This document shows, one piece after another, positions 1 through 10,960 of a DNA stretch of 64,000 nt. How positions within the stretch are numbered: position 1 is the stretch's first letter; every line of letters begins with the position of its first letter. Source of the stretch: Siphonodentalium dalli. Lineage: Eukaryota > Mollusca > Scaphopoda > Gadilida > Siphonodentaliidae. The stretch lies in NCBI GenBank assembly GCA_032622095.1, contig CP136063.1, forward strand, positions 73,819,980-73,883,979, in the 5' to 3' direction. The notes under the pieces were generated by a model that ran no database searches, had not been told where the DNA came from, and saw only the letters and a list, made by a program, of their open reading frames with translations. The translations under genes were made by a program, and so were the position numbers.

Positions 1-299
1 AGATCAAAATTAAAATCGCTCGAAATCATTTGCTCGTTTACCAGACTTTTTAATTTTCCCAGTTTTTCAATAGATAAGTTCATGTCAGCCTTTGTTGCTG
101 TATTTGGCCTATACAATACGCCACATATTATGTTTATCACTTTTTCACAAATTATTTCATTAAATAAGGATTCAAAAACGTTGAGGATAAATACGTTTAA
201 ATCATCTCTTAGTATAAATTTCGTGCCACATTTGATATACATTCCGATCCCGCCCCTTCCTTCTTTTTCGCCAGTCCGATATTTGAACGCTGTTGAGTG
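1..299 (-). pseudogene. LINE endonuclease-domain fragment, cut by the left window edge
   Basis: Read on the minus strand from 299 down to 1, one open frame shows GGIGMYI, then RDDLNVFILNVFES, then GVLYRPN, and near the edge SDFNFD. This is the motif order of the apurinic-type endonuclease domain of CR1/Jockey-like non-LTR retrotransposons, which nicks target DNA for reverse transcription. In relatives the SDFN block normally reads GDFN, so this copy may be altered there. The rest of the element would lie to the left of the window. Which LINE clade it belongs to cannot be settled from about 95 codons. Confidence 0.6.
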
Positions 300-548
300 T
301 TGTTGTGTGGATCGTCCCGATTTGCAGACACCTATTGTTTTCGGTATAGGTTGGGGTAGAAGTGTGAATAATCATCTTAATAATTACCTCGGCCTTTCCT
401 AGTTGGTTTCATTGGATTCGGTTTTCGTTTCTGTTAGCCCTTTTGATTTTGAGAGAGAACGAAAGTTTGGGTTTCATTTATGACTGATTATTAGTTTTGG
501 ATAATATATACATGCAAACAGATCAAACAAAAACATGCGGTACAAACA

Positions 549-1076
549 TTAACGAATTAGAAACTTATAAATGATAGCAAAATAACGGCATAACTTGGCA
601 ATCTCATCCAGGAACTCTACTTCATCTATCTCCCCTGCCAAGTATACTCTCTTCAATTTATGTCTGGAATTTTCTAAGACACGATACTTTCGCTTCGGTG
701 GTGTCACTCTGTCGCCCACTCTTATCTGTAACAACTTGCATTCATTGAACGCTTGCTCCTTTATGAAGTATATCAGTCGGAATAAGTTTGGATGGGAGCC
801 CGCTATCCTCAGCTGCAGTTTTCTGTGCCACCCTTCTATGTGGTTCACGGTCCGTATCCCAACAGCGTGAACGTGGTTCCCAATAGTTCTTCCGCAGTCG
901 CCATCCACCAGAAGGTTGTCGTGTAGTCTGTAAACTGCGTTACCACGTGCAGGGTCGACTTGTTGGTCATTGGTCAGTGATATTTCGTACTCTTCGAGTG
1001 TGGTAAACCAAGCGTCGCTAATCTTGTCAACCGGTAGAAATGGCAGCGCGATGGCCCTTCTGATTAAAATAGGCAT
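549..1076 (-). pseudogene. MULE-type transposase, C-terminal fragment
   Basis: A 175-codon open frame whose central block RTVNHIEGWHRKL followed by HPNLFRLIYFIKEQ is the signature I recognise from the C-terminal end of MULE transposases in invertebrate genomes (usually RTNNxxEGWHR then HPxxxxxIxxLKKEQ). Upstream, ISDAWFTTLEEY resembles the preceding helical segment. The catalytic DDE part that would lie before it is not seen: sequence above 1076 soon loses the frame. No zinc finger and no terminal repeats were found nearby, so this is a piece of a transposon or of a domesticated MULE-derived gene. The tail beyond about residue 120 (basic, Lys/Arg-rich) is not diagnostic. Confidence 0.65.
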
Positions 1077-1338
1077 ATTCCATTACACTCTGGCTGTAGT
1101 GGAAGATTCGACATTTGATAGTGGCTGTCGAGAAAGTCAATCGTATGGCATTTTGAGCAGCATTTTCGTAGTACATGTTTTTTTATTGCAGATTTGGAAG
1201 GGGCGGCACCCCTTCCCTACAACCCACTTCGATTTTGGAAGGGTCATGGTATGGTATTACAGTACACATGAGTGGTGAAATGATGGATGGAAATGATCTA
1301 ATTTTTGTATGTGTTATATCTTTCTTTTTTAGGTTTCA

Positions 1339-1339
<1 letters not shown>

Positions 1340-1378
<39 letters not shown>

Positions 1379-1397
1379 GCCACTGCTGCTGCTGCTA
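1340..1397. repeat. (GTT)n/(GCT)n microsatellite
   Basis: About 13 GTT triplets run straight into GCT triplets. Translation gives only poly-Val or poly-Leu, so apparent reading frames across it are not coding evidence. Confidence 0.95.
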
Positions 1398-2644
1398 ACG
1401 CTTCTTCTGTCCTTTTGCTTGTTTTTTCTGTCTCTTTGGCCCATTTCAGTATGTTATCGCAGAACTGTTACGTCTCTGCCAATGTTTTAGGAGTGGAAAG
1501 GGCAGAGCTGCTGATGGTGTTATAGGTGTTGTTGTTGTCGCTGGTGGAGATGGAGGACACCGGTGTGTAATTGTACTCCGGTGTCCATCTCCACGACGAA
1601 GTCTGCGACAGGGACGTCAAGGGGAATTAATTATAAATGACAAACATTGCTTCCCTATCACATGCCACATGGTACTTATCCATACTAGTGCAACACGCAT
1701 GGCCATATGCAGATTGTTTGTCCCCTCCTGTCTGAAAAGGTATATCATATAGCTCCCAAAAGTGATAGCATTGGTCCCAATCAGCTTCAGTAATTCACCT
1801 ATGTAAATGGACTATAAGTGCGTTATCTTACTGGTGTATTTTACAAATTGTACCATAACCATTAACTGTTTTATTACTGTATGGATTATCTCGCTCAGTT
1901 TCGAAGAAGCCTATAAACTTTTCTTCGTTGACATGTATTTGCATACCATAGTAGACAGGGATACCCTTTATAGTCATGTGTAGGTTAATGCACAAATATT
2001 GTTTTTGTTAAGTGGGAAGGGCATCAAAAAGGTATCTTACCCATTTTCAAACCTCTCCTACAAAAACTTTTAGACGTTTTAATATTTGACTGTTCAAGAT
2101 AACAATATTTAGTATTGAACATGACAATTACTCTGAATTGTGAAGCTTTCTTGATTGAATTGTCAATTACTCAATGGAATTCAGAAAAAATTCCCTACCT
2201 ACCTACCCTAATTATTTTAGAAAATGTAACCCTAAACACAGGTATTTTTTTTTTTGGCCTAATGTATAACAAAATTAAATAGTTCCCGGACCCCGGTTGA
2301 ATCGGCTAATGATTTAAATGGGGAGTACCTGACTCTCATATATTCATAGATTAATTGCAGCAACGTATGTATGTTTATAAAAAAATAACTTTGCCACAAG
2401 ACAGTTTGTTAGGGCAGTAAATGACGTCGAATGATGTCACATTGAAAGCATACTTTGTTACGATTATTTCTTCACAACCCTACACGAACCCTTTGAAAAT
2501 ATAACGTAAACATTATCTCCCCTACTTTTGTGAACTACCTTAACCCTTGGGGCAAGGCAATGGCTGCGCCCAATCGCGTTACAGTTTGATAACCATCAGT
2601 GCGACGACTATTCTATTTTAATATATGGTGTAACTTACATATGC
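1398..2644. other. No recognisable gene
   Basis: AT-rich sequence with short homopolymers. An imperfect inverted repeat is visible near 1535-1585 (GATGGAGGACACCGG against CCGGTGTCCATCTCC). I see no coding signature on either strand. Confidence 0.6.
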
Positions 2645-3709
2645 GAAACAAGATTCAAGATTCTTTATTATTGTTCTAATTACATGTGTAATACACGAAC
2701 AAATCAAATATAATAGATAGCACTGTGGTGTAAACAAATAAAATAGTAAGTAAAACAATTGAAATTTAATAAAGTCATTGTAACCATTATTTTGCCGTCG
2801 TCGCATGTATATGTCTAGAGATGGTAAGGTAAGGTGGTGCTGCGGTGATCCGAATAATATATAGTATACCAATGGTTGCAAAGTCCATTCCTGTGGGGTA
2901 TACCCTAGACAAGGAGTGAACTATGCAACATGTTGGGCGTATCTTAAAAACACACACAACTTGTTCCTGTGCACAGTATCGGTTGTGTTTAGAATTGAGC
3001 AGAAGTTATAAACGTTTATTTGTTCAGTAAGGTGGCGGGGTAGAAATCTATTTCTTAAAGAGCTAACACTGGTACATTCCATGATCAAATGGTATTCGTC
3101 CCCTATTGAACAGCGAGTGCAGTATATGCAGACTCGCTCTTCAATAGGTTTCTTAGACTTAGACCAAGACCCAGTTTCTATAGGAAGATAAGTATTAGTG
3201 CACCTAAATTTTGACAGTAATCTAAGGTTTCTATAGTTTAGCACTGAAAGATATTTTTCAATTCCAAAATCGTGCTTAATGATTCGATATGTTCTACACT
3301 TTTCCATAGTTGATATTTCACTTCGCCATTCGCTTACAAATTTTCTCTCAAGATTATTTCGAATATCGACCTTAGCACACTGCATACTAGCTGCATCTAT
3401 CAGCTGGTTATGCCATATATGTGATACATCGGCTTCGCGACACAAGTCCTTAATATTTTTAATCCAAGGATGGCTATCTAATCCGTGTGTGAACTCCAAT
3501 AACATATGCTCATATAAAATTGTGTTTATTTTGTGCGTATCCGATGTAATTAGGTTGGTCCAGTAATTTAGCATTCTACTTTTAATGTCGACACTCAGTG
3601 GATATACGCCCGTTTCTCCATACACCATGACAGTTGGAGTACTCGGCTTTAGTCCAAGGACACACTTGAGGAATTTCAATTGTACAAAACAAAACAAAAC
3701 AAGTGACAA
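2645..3709 (-). pseudogene. LINE 3' end: post-RT C-terminal region plus 3' UTR
   Basis: The 262-codon frame at 3709-2921 contains FLKCVLGLKPSTPTVMVYGE, MLNYWTNLI, then a Cys/His cluster (CIYC, 8 residues, HLIMEC) and a terminal HLTEQINVYNFCSIL block. This is the region after the reverse transcriptase in a LINE family common in molluscs and other aquatic invertebrates. The catalytic RT is absent, as expected for a 5'-truncated insertion. After the stop comes about 270 bp of 3' UTR ending at AATAATAAAGAATCTTGAAT (minus strand, near 2655), which looks like the element's polyadenylation signal and tail. The frame is intact to its stop, so the copy is not very old. Confidence 0.75.
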
Positions 3710-3719
3710 CAGTTACCGT

Positions 3720-5140
3720 GGCCTTAGTATAAACAAGTTTAATGTGGCCTGGACACAACACTTAACTTGGTCGGCCCAATTGCCAGCGCTGTAACAACAC
3801 AGCCGGTCGCACCTTCAGTGAACCCCTTGCCACATGTATGCAAACCCGTATTGTGTAACAAGAGCATTCGCATATCCGAAAACATTCCGACAAAACAATT
3901 ATGTCAAAAGGAGTGATCTTCCGTTGTATGTCATTGACAGGTTCGGTGAGTTTATCTCAATGAGCATCCACAGACTTTGGCAGTTCATGTTGAAAATCGA
4001 AAACGACCTGGTTTCTTCAATGAGCGATTCTCTGACTTCATGTGGAATATATAGTATATAGTGGTTAGTTGGTGATAAACTTTGATCGGATTCTCCTAAC
4101 GAACAGTCATTATCAATAGTAGTTGTGAGGTCGTGCGTAATGCTATTGTTTTTTGTTTGTTTCTATGAATAAATTGTTCATAACGTTTTCATAACAGCAT
4201 AATAATGCCCTACCAAGAACATCATGCTATCAGGACAATGTGGTTAGCGACTGGAGATATACGTACCTCTTATTGTCGAGTGGAGCAGTGCCCTTGATCT
4301 CAAGCATCCGTCCAGCAACGAAACCTCCCGGGAGAGCCCACCTCTTGTCCTCTGCCTGAAACTATTGGAATTTTATGAATATACCATGCCGATAATCTCT
4401 TCTATCCAACACCACTTAGTGAGGTACATGTATGTAAGAGAAATGCCGAAAATGATATAATACGATGTTGTCATAAAAAGACATTCAGCGAAATTTGGAA
4501 ACTTTATGGAACCCGTCGTTCTGTTCCATTGTTGCAAGTGAAGCTCTTTCCGGTACATAACAAAAGTACATATAAGCCGAGCAAACAGTACTCAATACCG
4601 AGACAGCTGTTTATCTCTTTCTATCCTGCTTTATCGTACATCACATGCCTTACAATACGATAATGTTCATACATATAATTGTTATTGTAGATATTGTTTA
4701 TAACAATTTTCTTCTATTCTCATTTATAAATATGTAATTTCTCAATATAGACATACACTTGTGTAATAAGAGTTATGAGAATAAAATATATTTGATTTGA
4801 ATTGCAAAATGTCTCAAAACATGAGTATTCATTCATGGGAAACCATTGTCGTGCGTAAATCTCGACCAGCCGAATTATGGTCTCTATTCTTGACCACCCT
4901 ATTTAGTATTGGTTCTCATTACCCGAGGTGTAACCAGAAATGGGAATTTCAGCGACCACCATTTTTAGGTAGCCCGACTATTATAATTTCTGGATCCGGT
5001 TGTTGCGGGGTCAATATAGGTGGCAAAATGTGATTTATTTTCACATTTTCCTCATGCTGCCCATAGTTATTTTTCTCACGATGTGGCTATATAATATAGT
5101 GAATTATTGTTTTATTGATACCTGTTATCAACTGACTATT
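3720..5140. other. No gene; possible LINE 3' tail on the plus strand near 4780
   Basis: No coding frame with recognisable motifs. At 4770-4806 the plus strand reads GAATAAAATATATTTGATTT, resembling a LINE 3' end with polyadenylation signal. No coding sequence of that LINE can be identified upstream, so this is only suggestive. Confidence 0.35.
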
Positions 5141-5149
5141 GCTGAAGCC

Positions 5150-6445
5150 AAGTGTAGTGACAAATATACTTACACATGATACTCCATCATCATCGTCATC
5201 ACACATGCACCCGGTGTTTCTGTGTCATCCCTTCTGTGATTTCGTTCTACATTTAAATGGTGTCCATTCACATGTGTGTGGTGTGCAAATCATTTATGAC
5301 TTTATAAGGTGGCCACCTGGTGAGCACTGTTCTTCATGTGGTGTGCATTCATCTTTATATATTGTCAATTTACCTTTATAAGGTGTGTTTTACCTGTATA
5401 TGGTGTCCGTCCACCATTAAGATGATGTCATCTGTTCTCTATACTATATGCATAAGTCTTGTCTTGTATGATGTGGTTTCACCTTATATGGTGTCCATTC
5501 GTCGTTATATGATTTTGTCGTCATATGGTGTGGAAATGTATTTATATGTCGTAAACATATCTTTATATGGTGTCAATTCACCATCATGATGCTATACCAT
5601 ATCATACAGGCATACAATCAGCATATAAAGTCGTATACACATCATATTAAGTCGTATACACATCATATTAAGTCGTATATACGTCATTTAAAGAACATCG
5701 GCCATCATCATAAATTGTCACCGTATAGAGATAAAGGTAAATGGACACCATATAAAGGTAAAAACCACATCATATATACGTAAATACACACCCTATACAG
5801 GTAAATACACACCTTACACTACATAATGGAGACCATATCAAGATGAATTGACAGCATATAAAGACATTTGCACACCACATGAAAGCGAATGGACACCAAA
5901 TAAAGACATTTGCGCACAATAGAAAGGTAAATGGACACATATACAGATATTTGCACACCATATACAGGCGAAATGACACCATATAAAGACATTTGCACAT
6001 CATATAAAGGTGAAAGAACACCATATAAAGACATTTGCGCACCATATAAAGGTGAATGGGCATCATATAAATGTGAATGGATACCATAGAAAGGCCAATT
6101 AACAGAATATAAAGGTAAATTGACACCATCTAAATAACAGGGCTCACAATTCTAAAGGTGAATGAACATCACATATGGACATGGGCACATCATATAAAAG
6201 TAATTGGACAATCTGCAAATATGAATGAACACCAACGACATGTGTACACCATATAAAGCTGAAAGAATGCCATATACAGGTGAATGAACACCATGTAAAT
6301 GTGGAAGGGATATCATATTATGGACGACAAATCCACAAGGCAGCTTTTGCCTTCCATAGAAAACAAATACTCCCCTGATGTATGTGGGGTAGACTCTTGA
6401 CAGAGATGATGATGGAGTATAATATACCAGTGTGTTGGTCACATT
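5150..6445. mobile_element. Foldback-type element with tandem-repeat arms (FB1)
   Basis: From about 5220 to 5590 the plus strand repeats TTATATGGTGTCCATTCACC-like words; from about 5600 to 6300 the same words appear in reverse complement (ACACCATATAAAGGTGAATG), with periods of roughly 20-35 bp, many copies on each side. The outer ends also pair: TACTCCATCATCATC occurs at about 5181 and its complement GATGATGATGGAGTA at about 6405. The inverted arrangement of arms made of short tandem subrepeats is the architecture of Drosophila foldback (FB) elements. Long apparent frames here (for example 6129-5770 minus) are the repeat translated. No transposase is inside, so it would be non-autonomous. A target duplication could not be fixed. 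Confidence 0.75.
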
Positions 6446-7186
6446 GCAATACGTTATTATCTAAAATTTGGCTTTAATCACTAGTATGTTGTTAACAAAA
6501 CATCACCAAAACAATAATTTACAATATAGTCTCATTGTGAAACTGGTGATCATTTTGCAGTTAACTTGACATAATTATGCAACAGGCTGAAGACTGCATA
6601 TTATCAGTGGCATTACAAAGCATTGTGCACATACTTTTGTCAAGTACTGTATCTAGAAGCATAACTATATCGACTATATTGCATGAAATAGATTACTGAT
6701 TGTTTCGGTGAATGTCTCGTCTTCCTATATTAGCACATGGTGGCCGTATTGTGATATTACAATCAACGTTCGAGTAAAATAACAAAATAGTGTCCATAGT
6801 GTTCAATGTTAAATTGTGATCAAAACGGTGGCCAGTGTGAATAGTCTAGTCACATAACTTTTTACACAAACTGCAACTGAGTTTAATACATAGTATTTTT
6901 GAGAAATTTCAATTCATTTATAATCAAACGCAAAATGGCGCCATTTATCAAAAATACAAGAATCTTCATAGAGTCCAATGTTAAATTTTGATCGCAACTG
7001 TAGCCAGTAAGAACCCACTGATCATATCCACATTTTCAAATATATCTTTGAGGTTCATACCTAGCAGTTTTTGTGACAACATTTCAAATCGCACCGCCAT
7101 AATTGTTTTGTTATTTGGGGTTGGTATTATGGTCCATCATAGTATAATACCACGCGTATTTCTCAATTCATCAGAATAATAAGTTT
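6446..7186. other. No gene; one internal direct duplication
   Basis: A segment of about 45 bp around CAATGTTAAATTNTGATC with a GTGGCCAGT/GTAGCCAGT ending occurs at 6803 and again at about 6975, a spacing near 175 bp. No coding signature otherwise. Confidence 0.5.
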
Positions 7187-7191
7187 GGTAG

Positions 7192-7381
7192 TGTCATATA
7201 TCGGGATATCGCCATCTCCTACTACTAACTCATTAATATTCATAAACCGTTTGCATGCTGCACTAACACATGTTCCATGTTCTCTGTTATAAAAGCAGTC
7301 GCGCGCGCATAGGGACCATTCTAAATAAATCATAGATTAGTATACACTCGTTTGTTCTCAATTTAGAGACCAAACATAACA
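7192..7381 (+). repeat. 5' LTR
   Basis: 190 bp, TGT...ACA ends. It contains a TATA box (TATAAAAG at 7288-7295) directly before an alternating CG run, and AATAAA at 7324-7329, giving a plausible U3-R-U5 order. Compared with the 3' LTR by eye it has scattered substitutions and small indels. Confidence 0.88.
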
Positions 7382-7393
7382 TGGTGTCAGAGG
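7382..7393 (+). promoter_or_regulatory. tRNA primer-binding site
   Basis: TGGTGTCAGAGG begins at the first base after the 5' LTR; TGG at this spot is the usual complement of a tRNA 3' CCA. The exact tRNA was not determined. Confidence 0.7.
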
Positions 7394-7529
7394 CAAACAC
7401 TGGATTATCCGGCCTTTAGACGGAGTGGTGTGTGATGCTATACAAGTGAGACATTATTGGATTAATATTGGATTTTGGCTACTGCTGGAATGCTTGCTAT
7501 TAATCAGCTTAACTTTGATTTTGCGAATT

Positions 7530-8070
7530 TAACCCTCAACTGGCAACGATGGCGCCAAACCATGGAACTTACTATTAATGGTCAATTGAGCGGGACAAAT
7601 TAGAAGCAGAAAGGCAGTTTTTTCTTTCTGTTTATAGGCCAGCAAGGTAGAGACCTCTGTAATACATGGGAGTTAGCCGATGATGTACGCAACAAACTTG
7701 ACGTTCTGTGGAATAGATTCGAAGAATACTACAACCCTAAATCGAACGAAAGGGTTGAGATAATAATTCACGACAAGAAGTCAACAACCCAACGAAACTG
7801 TTGGCGAATTCCTCACATATCTCAAACGGTTGGCGTTGTATTGTGAAATAGGTGATCTTAAAGATTCATTGATACGAGACAAGATTTTGCATTCAACAAA
7901 TAACCACAAATTTCAACAGAAACTACACTCCCATTGAAAAGGCCCATGAACTCTCGCAATTACAAATGAAGGACATGACACTGATTTTTTTGTGCTCATT
8001 GACTTTTACAGTAAATATTTTAAAACAACGATACTCGCCAGTCAAAAATCATCAGTTATAAAGCGATGAA
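7530..8070 (+). pseudogene. Broken gag fragment and short integrase-like remnant
   Basis: In shifting plus-strand frames the interior reads NWQRWRQTMELTINGQLSG, then FIGQQGRDLCNTWELADD, then KLDVLWNRFEEYYNPKSNER, a capsid (Gag) region of Ty3/gypsy type. A stop and at least two frameshifts interrupt it. From about 7990 the frame reads LIDFYSKYFKTTILASQKSS, which resembles the start of the integrase catalytic core around its first Asp. Joining of gag directly to integrase sequence shows a large internal deletion. No function remains. Confidence 0.7.
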
Positions 8071-8071
8071 A

Positions 8072-8261
8072 TGTTGTATATCGGGACATCGTCATCTTCT
8101 ACTACTAACGCATTAATATTCATAAACGTTTGCATGCTGCACTAAATACGTGCTCCAGCTTCTCTGATATAAAAGCAGTCGCGCGCGCCTTGGAACCATT
8201 CTAAATAAATCATAGAAAAGTATACACTCGTTTGTTCTCAATTATAGAGACAAACATAACA
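8072..8261 (+). repeat. 3' LTR
   Basis: Matches 7192-7381 end to end, including the TATA box (8168-8175) and the AACATAACA terminus. It is followed by GGTAG. The polypurine tract expected just before it is poor (AGCGATGAAA). Confidence 0.88.
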
Positions 8262-8266
8262 GGTAG

Positions 8267-8902
8267 CGAGTGCTCAAACAAATTTACAATATTGCCACTC
8301 AATTTCATAACTTTTCGATGGACGAATTATAAACGTCATATGGTTTATCGACAATAACTATGACAGTCGATTGTATAGGGACATTACATTAATACAAGAA
8401 AGGTTGACATATCTATCTGTGTCCTGGTTTGATATTAATCGTAAAACAGAAATGCAGCCGCGAGCAATAAAAAAGCCGAGCTGACAAATATGACATGCCT
8501 ATACACAGTACTTATCGTGTATGCTCTGATATCTAAAATGGTTGTCAGTAGAAAAAGTTTTGTTTGATATCCCTTGATATCATGACAGTGTTTGTTTGCT
8601 ATTATTATTATTATTTTCTTTTATTATTATTCTTTATTTGAGACAAAATATCCATATTTTATTTCTGATTATGTGACTATGGTATGTGCAATAGTTCAGT
8701 CCATGATCGGTATAATTGTGACTTGAAAATTACACATGGAGGACAAGACAATGTTTGTAGAAATTGATTCTCTATCTTGGAAGATTTCCTCCTCAACATT
8801 ATCAGCGATTGCATTCGATCCAGAAAGAAAATTCCGCTCACACAGCAAGCTCTTCTAAATATATCACACTAGTATTATATAAGAGTTGTTATAACACACT
8901 GT
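8267..8902. other. No recognisable gene
   Basis: AT-rich sequence with an ATT-rich run near 8600. Nothing coding was recognised on either strand. Confidence 0.6.
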
Positions 8903-9539
8903 GGCCGGATTCGTCATCTCCGGTTTAAACCTGGTTTAAACCTACATTGGCGGTCCACAAACCGGGTCTAAGGGTCGTTTTTGTCGTTCAGTTACCAACT
9001 AATTGACAACTCGATTTGGTGATATGAGCATACAGTCAAACTACCCTCTTACCTATCGGATCAAAAGACAAGCCGATATAATGGTTATTGACATGTCATA
9101 AATCATCGCGAACGCGTGCACGATTTATTCATTGAGAACTGAGTATCGCTCATGGACCATTAATCCGATCTCTTTGTGGGTTTAATTCAGTCTGACAAAG
9201 GGCATGTCTCTCAACACGAGCTTCACGCGCTGTTTATCAGTTTGTTTGTGATTGATTTTCTGCAAGATACTTTACCCGCAAAGAAAAAAATTGGTGTATT
9301 TACATGTATATCTGTATATATTAAAGGGTATAGGAGCTGTATATATGTATGTCCGTTTGTCTGTTCGCAACTGCTCTAAAACTGATTTAAAAATAAGAAA
9401 ATTTAATTTAAAATAAATTGTGTTGTTAAATTGAGTAAGGAGTTGTATCTAATAAAATTTATACTAATATTTGTTTGTTTTAAATTTAATTAAAAAAAAA
9501 TTAAAATTAAAATGATGAAAATGTTCGCAAATTTGACGC

Positions 9540-9600
9540 AGGCTCCTGTCGCACGAAGGGGCCACAGGCCCCTCTGACTCTGAACAAAGGCTCCACAATC
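9540..9600. repeat. Dispersed GC-rich block shared with 43.13 kb
   Basis: GGGGCCACAGGCCCCTC, a few bases, then CTGAA and GCTCC recurs in closely similar form at 43134-43182 (GGGGCCACAGCCCCTC, then GACGCTGAA and GCTCC). Two copies in unrelated surroundings suggest an interspersed repeat. Confidence 0.45.
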
Positions 9601-10241
9601 GAGTCAATCCTGGACCAAGAGGTCAGTCAAGTAAAACCAATTGGCTTATGAGTACACACCGGAAGCGGCATCTGAACTGTTTGAAGTGGGCAACTATACA
9701 GAGGCACAGCTTTTAATAAAGAAATATATTACATGCTTTGCTTTTTTTCAATGTAATAAATTATCCGTCATGCAGAAAATCAAAAAGTTCCCAGGTTTTG
9801 AACTGGTGGAATATTATGGGAATTTATGAGCGGAGCCAGAGTAGAGCTTTGTGGCATGATCTACATCAAAATAATTTATTTATTAAATTTGACTCATATA
9901 GCAATATAAGTTCAGGATTGCAAACTATGTGTATAGCATATCTGATCATGCAGTAGCATCGTTTTGGTTTCAAAATTGAAACGTTGCACCATTCAAATGA
10001 ATTCGTATAAAACACCAATATTTGTGATTGCCACACGCCAAAAAATAAAACCACAAGATAGTTGTAAAAATCATACTGAAGGAACATGTCCATATCTGAT
10101 CAAAGCTCCCGTGCGAATGAATCAACTGTGACATGATTTCACCAGTCGGCAGTCGCCACTTAGACACGCCCTCAGTCAAGATAATTTACAGCTCCACCCT
10201 TTGATTGATTGTTTGACAATTCTAAACCGCGATGAAGAAAA

Positions 10242-10577
10242 GACGGATTCGTCATCTCAAGTTTAGCATCGGTAAAGCTGGTTTAGCTGGACCGCCGAAT
10301 TCGATGGTTTAGTTGCCGGTTTAAGCTTATAAAACGCAAACAAAATATCGAAATTGTCAAAAAATTATCCCCACACGCTTTATAGGTGTGAGTGCTTCTC
10401 GCTTATAAATTTCAAATCAAAATATGGTCGCTGTCGTAATTATTGATTTTTGCAATCAATAAAACGAGGCGCTCCGCATTAGGAAAGTACGAATAATTAT
10501 CTCGACGATATAGAGACACTACTGCTAAACCACTGGTCTGACTGGACCAGGTTTAAACCAGAGATGACGAATGCGTC
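10242..10577. mobile_element. MITE of the same GATTCGTCATCTC family (inner copy)
   Basis: 336 bp. The left end GACGGATTCGTCATCTC and the right end complemented GACGCATTCGTCATCTC match, followed on both sides by GTTTA-rich words. It lies within the outer pair of termini, so it is either nested or the remains of tandem insertion of one family. Confidence 0.6.
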
Positions 10578-10689
10578 ACTTAGATATGCGGTCGCGGATT
10601 TAAACCACGGATTTTGCTGACTCACGGCTGTTTAAACCTAGAGGTTTACGTATACGTAGACCAGGTTTAAACCCGAGATGACGAATCGG

Positions 10690-10960
10690 GCCTGTAAGTT
10701 TATTCATGCAACATTGGGTAAAATTAACACACAGATGAGCACAGTACAGCGGTGAAATGAATCGTTGGAACAGAAGCATTTTTATCTCTGGAGTACATTT
10801 CGAAAATCTCCTAACAGCATATTTGCTCGAAGACATAATTATGGCTCGATATTGCCGCTGAATATCCACATTGTCTGTCAACTTGTTATTGATTATATGA
10901 CCAAGATATTTGCATGTGTTGACGAAATTAAGATACTTCCCGTCTGGTATGCCTTAGGTA
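10690..10960 (-). pseudogene. LINE fragment, end of the RT region
   Basis: The minus strand reads TCKYLGHIINNKLTDNVDIQ, then YRAIIMSSSKYAVRRFSKC, then MLLFQRFISPLYCAHLCVNF and MNKLT. This is the conserved segment just after the RT catalytic core in a LINE type common in aquatic invertebrates (KYLGHIIxxxLxDxxDIxRQ, then RKFSxCxxxxKxxLFxxxxxxxYCxxLW). About 85 codons remain. Its upstream side stops where the tandem repeats of the next foldback begin; its downstream side ends at the terminus of the GATTCGTCATCTC element. Confidence 0.7.

Larger units (their letters stand above)
7192..8261 (+). mobile_element. Ty3/gypsy-like LTR retrotransposon, internally deleted
   Basis: Two 190-bp direct repeats, 7192-7381 and 8072-8261, both start TGT and end AACATAACA, and both are flanked on the outside by the same 5-bp word GGTAG (7187-7191 and 8262-8266), a target duplication. 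The left copy is followed directly by TGGTGTCAGAGG, a tRNA primer-binding site in the expected place. Only about 690 bp lies between the LTRs, against roughly 4-5 kb in a complete element. That interior holds a gag remnant and, close to the 3' LTR, a short integrase-like stretch, so protease, RT, RNase H and most of integrase were lost by deletion. It cannot move by itself. Confidence 0.88.
8903..10692. mobile_element. DNA element with GATTCGTCATCTC termini (outer copy)
   Basis: The left end reads GGCCGGATTCGTCATCTC followed by CGGTTTAAACCTGG; the right end, complemented, reads GGCCCGATTCGTCATCTC followed by GGGTTTAAACCTGG, giving terminal inverted repeats of about 33 bp, 1.79 kb apart. The interior has no transposase, only short frames and a GGGGCCACAGGCCCC block near 9560. 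A related inner copy sits at 10242-10577. I take it as a non-autonomous DNA transposon or two nested or adjacent ones. The flanking bases (CTGT / TGTA) do not give an obvious target duplication. Confidence 0.6.

Noticed and set aside
1175-1525. Plus-strand frame with poly-Val and a hydrophobic run (apparent membrane segment)
   Set aside because: Produced by the GTT/GCT microsatellite.
5770-6129. 119-codon minus frame with repeating YMVxxxLYMV pattern
   Set aside because: It is the FB1 tandem repeat translated; the period of the peptide follows the DNA repeat and no start or splice context supports it.
5600-6130. CRISPR-like look of regularly spaced repeats
   Set aside because: Repeats are degenerate, spacers are as repetitive as the repeats, orientation flips at 5.59 kb, and the DNA is eukaryotic with no cas genes.
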